64,000 bases of DNA, from contig NZ_SPQS01000007.1 of the NCBI RefSeq assembly GCF_004570865.1, positions 124,001-188,000 of the forward strand, written 5' to 3'. This document shows positions 62,911 through 64,000 of the stretch, in pieces (positions within the stretch are counted from its first letter, which is position 1; the number at the start of each line of letters is the position of its first letter). The notes under the pieces were generated by a model. The model had not been told where the DNA came from and searched no databases. It saw only the letters and a list, made by a program, of their open reading frames with translations. The position numbers and the translations under genes are program-made. This DNA is from Bradyrhizobium frederickii (lineage in GTDB: Bacteria > Pseudomonadota > Alphaproteobacteria > Rhizobiales > Xanthobacteraceae).

Positions 62911-64000
62911 CTATGCCTGCGCGGTCAGCCCGCCGCCTGCGGTCCAACGATCCGGATCCGGGCTGTGCCCGATCAGCGCAAGCCCGTAGGCGATCGACTC
63001 GAACTGGTCGCCCGACATCAGGCGCTCGTTGCCGAACCGCTCGGCGAACAGCTTTCGCACGGCCGGCACGAACGAGCTGCCGCCGGTCAGGAAGACCTTC
63101 TCGATCTCGCGCGCGGCGATGCCGGCTTCGGCCAGCACCTTGTCGACGGTGGCGCCGAGCCGGGCGATGTCGTCGGCAATCCAGGATTCGAAATTCTTCC
63201 GCGTGATGGCCGCGCCGATGTCGACGCCGCCGCCCTTGAAACGGAAGTCGACCTCGTCCTGCGCCGACAGCGCGACCTTGGCGTCGGACACCGCGCGGTA
63301 CAGCGCAAAGCCGAGATCGAGATCGACGATGGTGATGAAGTCCTCGAGCAGAGCCGGCTTCAGCGCGGTGCGCGCAAGCTCCCGCAGCTCGCGCAGATCG
63401 CCGTTGCTCTTCATCATCGCCAGCTGATGCCAGCGCGCGAGATTGGTGTAATGGCCGCTGGGGATCGGCAGCACCTTGTCGAAGGAGCGGAAGCTGGAGC
63501 CCTTACCGAGCCGCGGCGAGACCACGTGATCGACGATACGATAATCGAACGTGTCGCCGGCAATCCCGATGCCGGCATGGCCGAGCGGCTCGGCGCGAAG
63601 GGCACCGCCTTTGCGCGAGAAGCGCATCACGGAGAAATCGCTGGTGCCGCCGCCGAAATCCGCAACCAGCACGGTGGCATCGCGCTCCAGCCTTCGGGCA
63701 AACGAGAACGCCGCGCCCACGGGCTCGTAGACATAGCGGGCATGGCCGGCGCCCAGGCGCTCGAACGCGGCGCGGTAGCGCTGCATCGCCAGCGCCTCGT
63801 CGGGATTGCCGCCGGCAAAGCGCACCGGGCGGCCAACCGTGATGGTCGACGTCTCGAAGCCGAACTTCTCGCCACCATGGCGCGCCAGCGTCCGCAGGAA
63901 CGCCGCCAGGATGTCCTCGAACTTGAAGCGCTGCCGGAACACCTGCGTGGTGTTGAAGCTGCTGCTCGCCGCAAAGGTCTTGAACGACTGCAGGAAGCGG
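62911..64000 (-). CDS. Hsp70-family chaperone (YegD-like), C-terminal part, cut by window edge
   Basis: The frame is open from base 64000 to a stop at 62911, about 362 residues, so the N-terminal ATPase part is outside. Seen are FAASSSFNTTQVF, VADFGGGTSDFSVM (phosphate loop), FLTGGSSFVPAVRKLF (second phosphate loop) and FESIAYGLALIG. It lacks the DnaK peptide-binding domain, as in YegD. An internal GTG at 63942 is not the start. Confidence 0.88.
   Translation of the reverse strand, partial: RFLQSFKTFAASSSFNTTQVFRQRFKFEDILAAFLRTLARHGGEKFGFETSTITVGRPVRFAGGNPDEALAMQRYRAAFERLGAGHARYVYEPVGAAFSFARRLERDATVLVADFGGGTSDFSVMRFSRKGGALRAEPLGHAGIGIAGDTFDYRIVDHVVSPRLGKGSSFRSFDKVLPIPSGHYTNLARWHQLAMMKSNGDLRELRELARTALKPALLEDFITIVDLDLGFALYRAVSDAKVALSAQDEVDFRFKGGGVDIGAAITRKNFESWIADDIARLGATVDKVLAEAGIAAREIEKVFLTGGSSFVPAVRKLFAERFGNERLMSGDQFESIAYGLALIGHSPDPDRWTAGGGLTAQA

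Overview
The window is GC-rich alphaproteobacterial chromosome, most likely Bradyrhizobium or a close relative. The evidence is the gene content (cNOR denitrification genes, chvE-gguAB, oxalate and glyoxylate genes, DUF1236 and DUF971 proteins, NDP-forming acyl-CoA synthetase) and several families of short palindromic intergenic repeats that I recognise as common in that genus. I see no rRNA, tRNA, transposase, phage gene or CRISPR array. Almost every line of DNA is either coding or one of these repeats.

Layout. 1-3.8 kb: a sorbitol/mannitol-type ABC transporter (permease cut by the window edge, binding protein) with a SorC-family regulator and a HAD phosphatase; the two transcription units share a near-identical operator. 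3.9-9.8 kb: a nitric oxide reductase operon norEFCBQD with two TTG-N8-CAA boxes. 9.9-22.4 kb: one of the largest co-directional blocks, with two complete sugar ABC transporters (ytfQRT-yjfF type and chvE-gguAB type) around a FadR-type regulator, galactose/arabinose 1-dehydrogenase, mutarotase and lactonase. Most of its junctions are 4-base ATGA overlaps. A FAH-family sugar-acid dehydratase follows at 22.6-23.8 kb.

23.9-32.6 kb is the most unusual part: HEAT-repeat protein, AprB-like ferredoxin, AprA-like flavoprotein, ferredoxin-NADP reductase, DUF971 protein, CRP/FNR-family regulator, and an ABC transporter whose binding protein carries a NosL-like C-terminal domain. The 9-mer AACTAATYG occurs 50-90 bases upstream of four start codons in this block and ties the genes into one probable regulon of unknown substrate. 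A YeiH-family transporter follows.

34-42 kb: flavin monooxygenase, alanine dehydrogenase with divergent Lrp regulator, a 70-residue protein behind a FixK/FNR-type box, a D-2-hydroxyacid dehydrogenase divergent from a two-subunit sulfopyruvate-decarboxylase-like enzyme, VanZ-like and DUF1236 proteins. 42-52.7 kb: glyoxylate pathway gcl-hyi-glxR, adenine deaminase, a NYN-LOTUS putative nuclease, and a tripartite tricarboxylate transporter tctCBA with an IclR regulator. 52.9-59.4 kb: oxalate catabolism (acyl-CoA synthetase, GntR regulator, oxc, frc), ending at a textbook terminator. 59.5-64 kb: miscellaneous genes, including a cytochrome c behind a second FixK/FNR-type box and a truncated Hsp70-family protein.

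Together the window looks like a chromosomal catabolic and respiratory region for C2 acids (oxalate, glyoxylate), hexoses and pentoses, polyols and nitric oxide under low oxygen.
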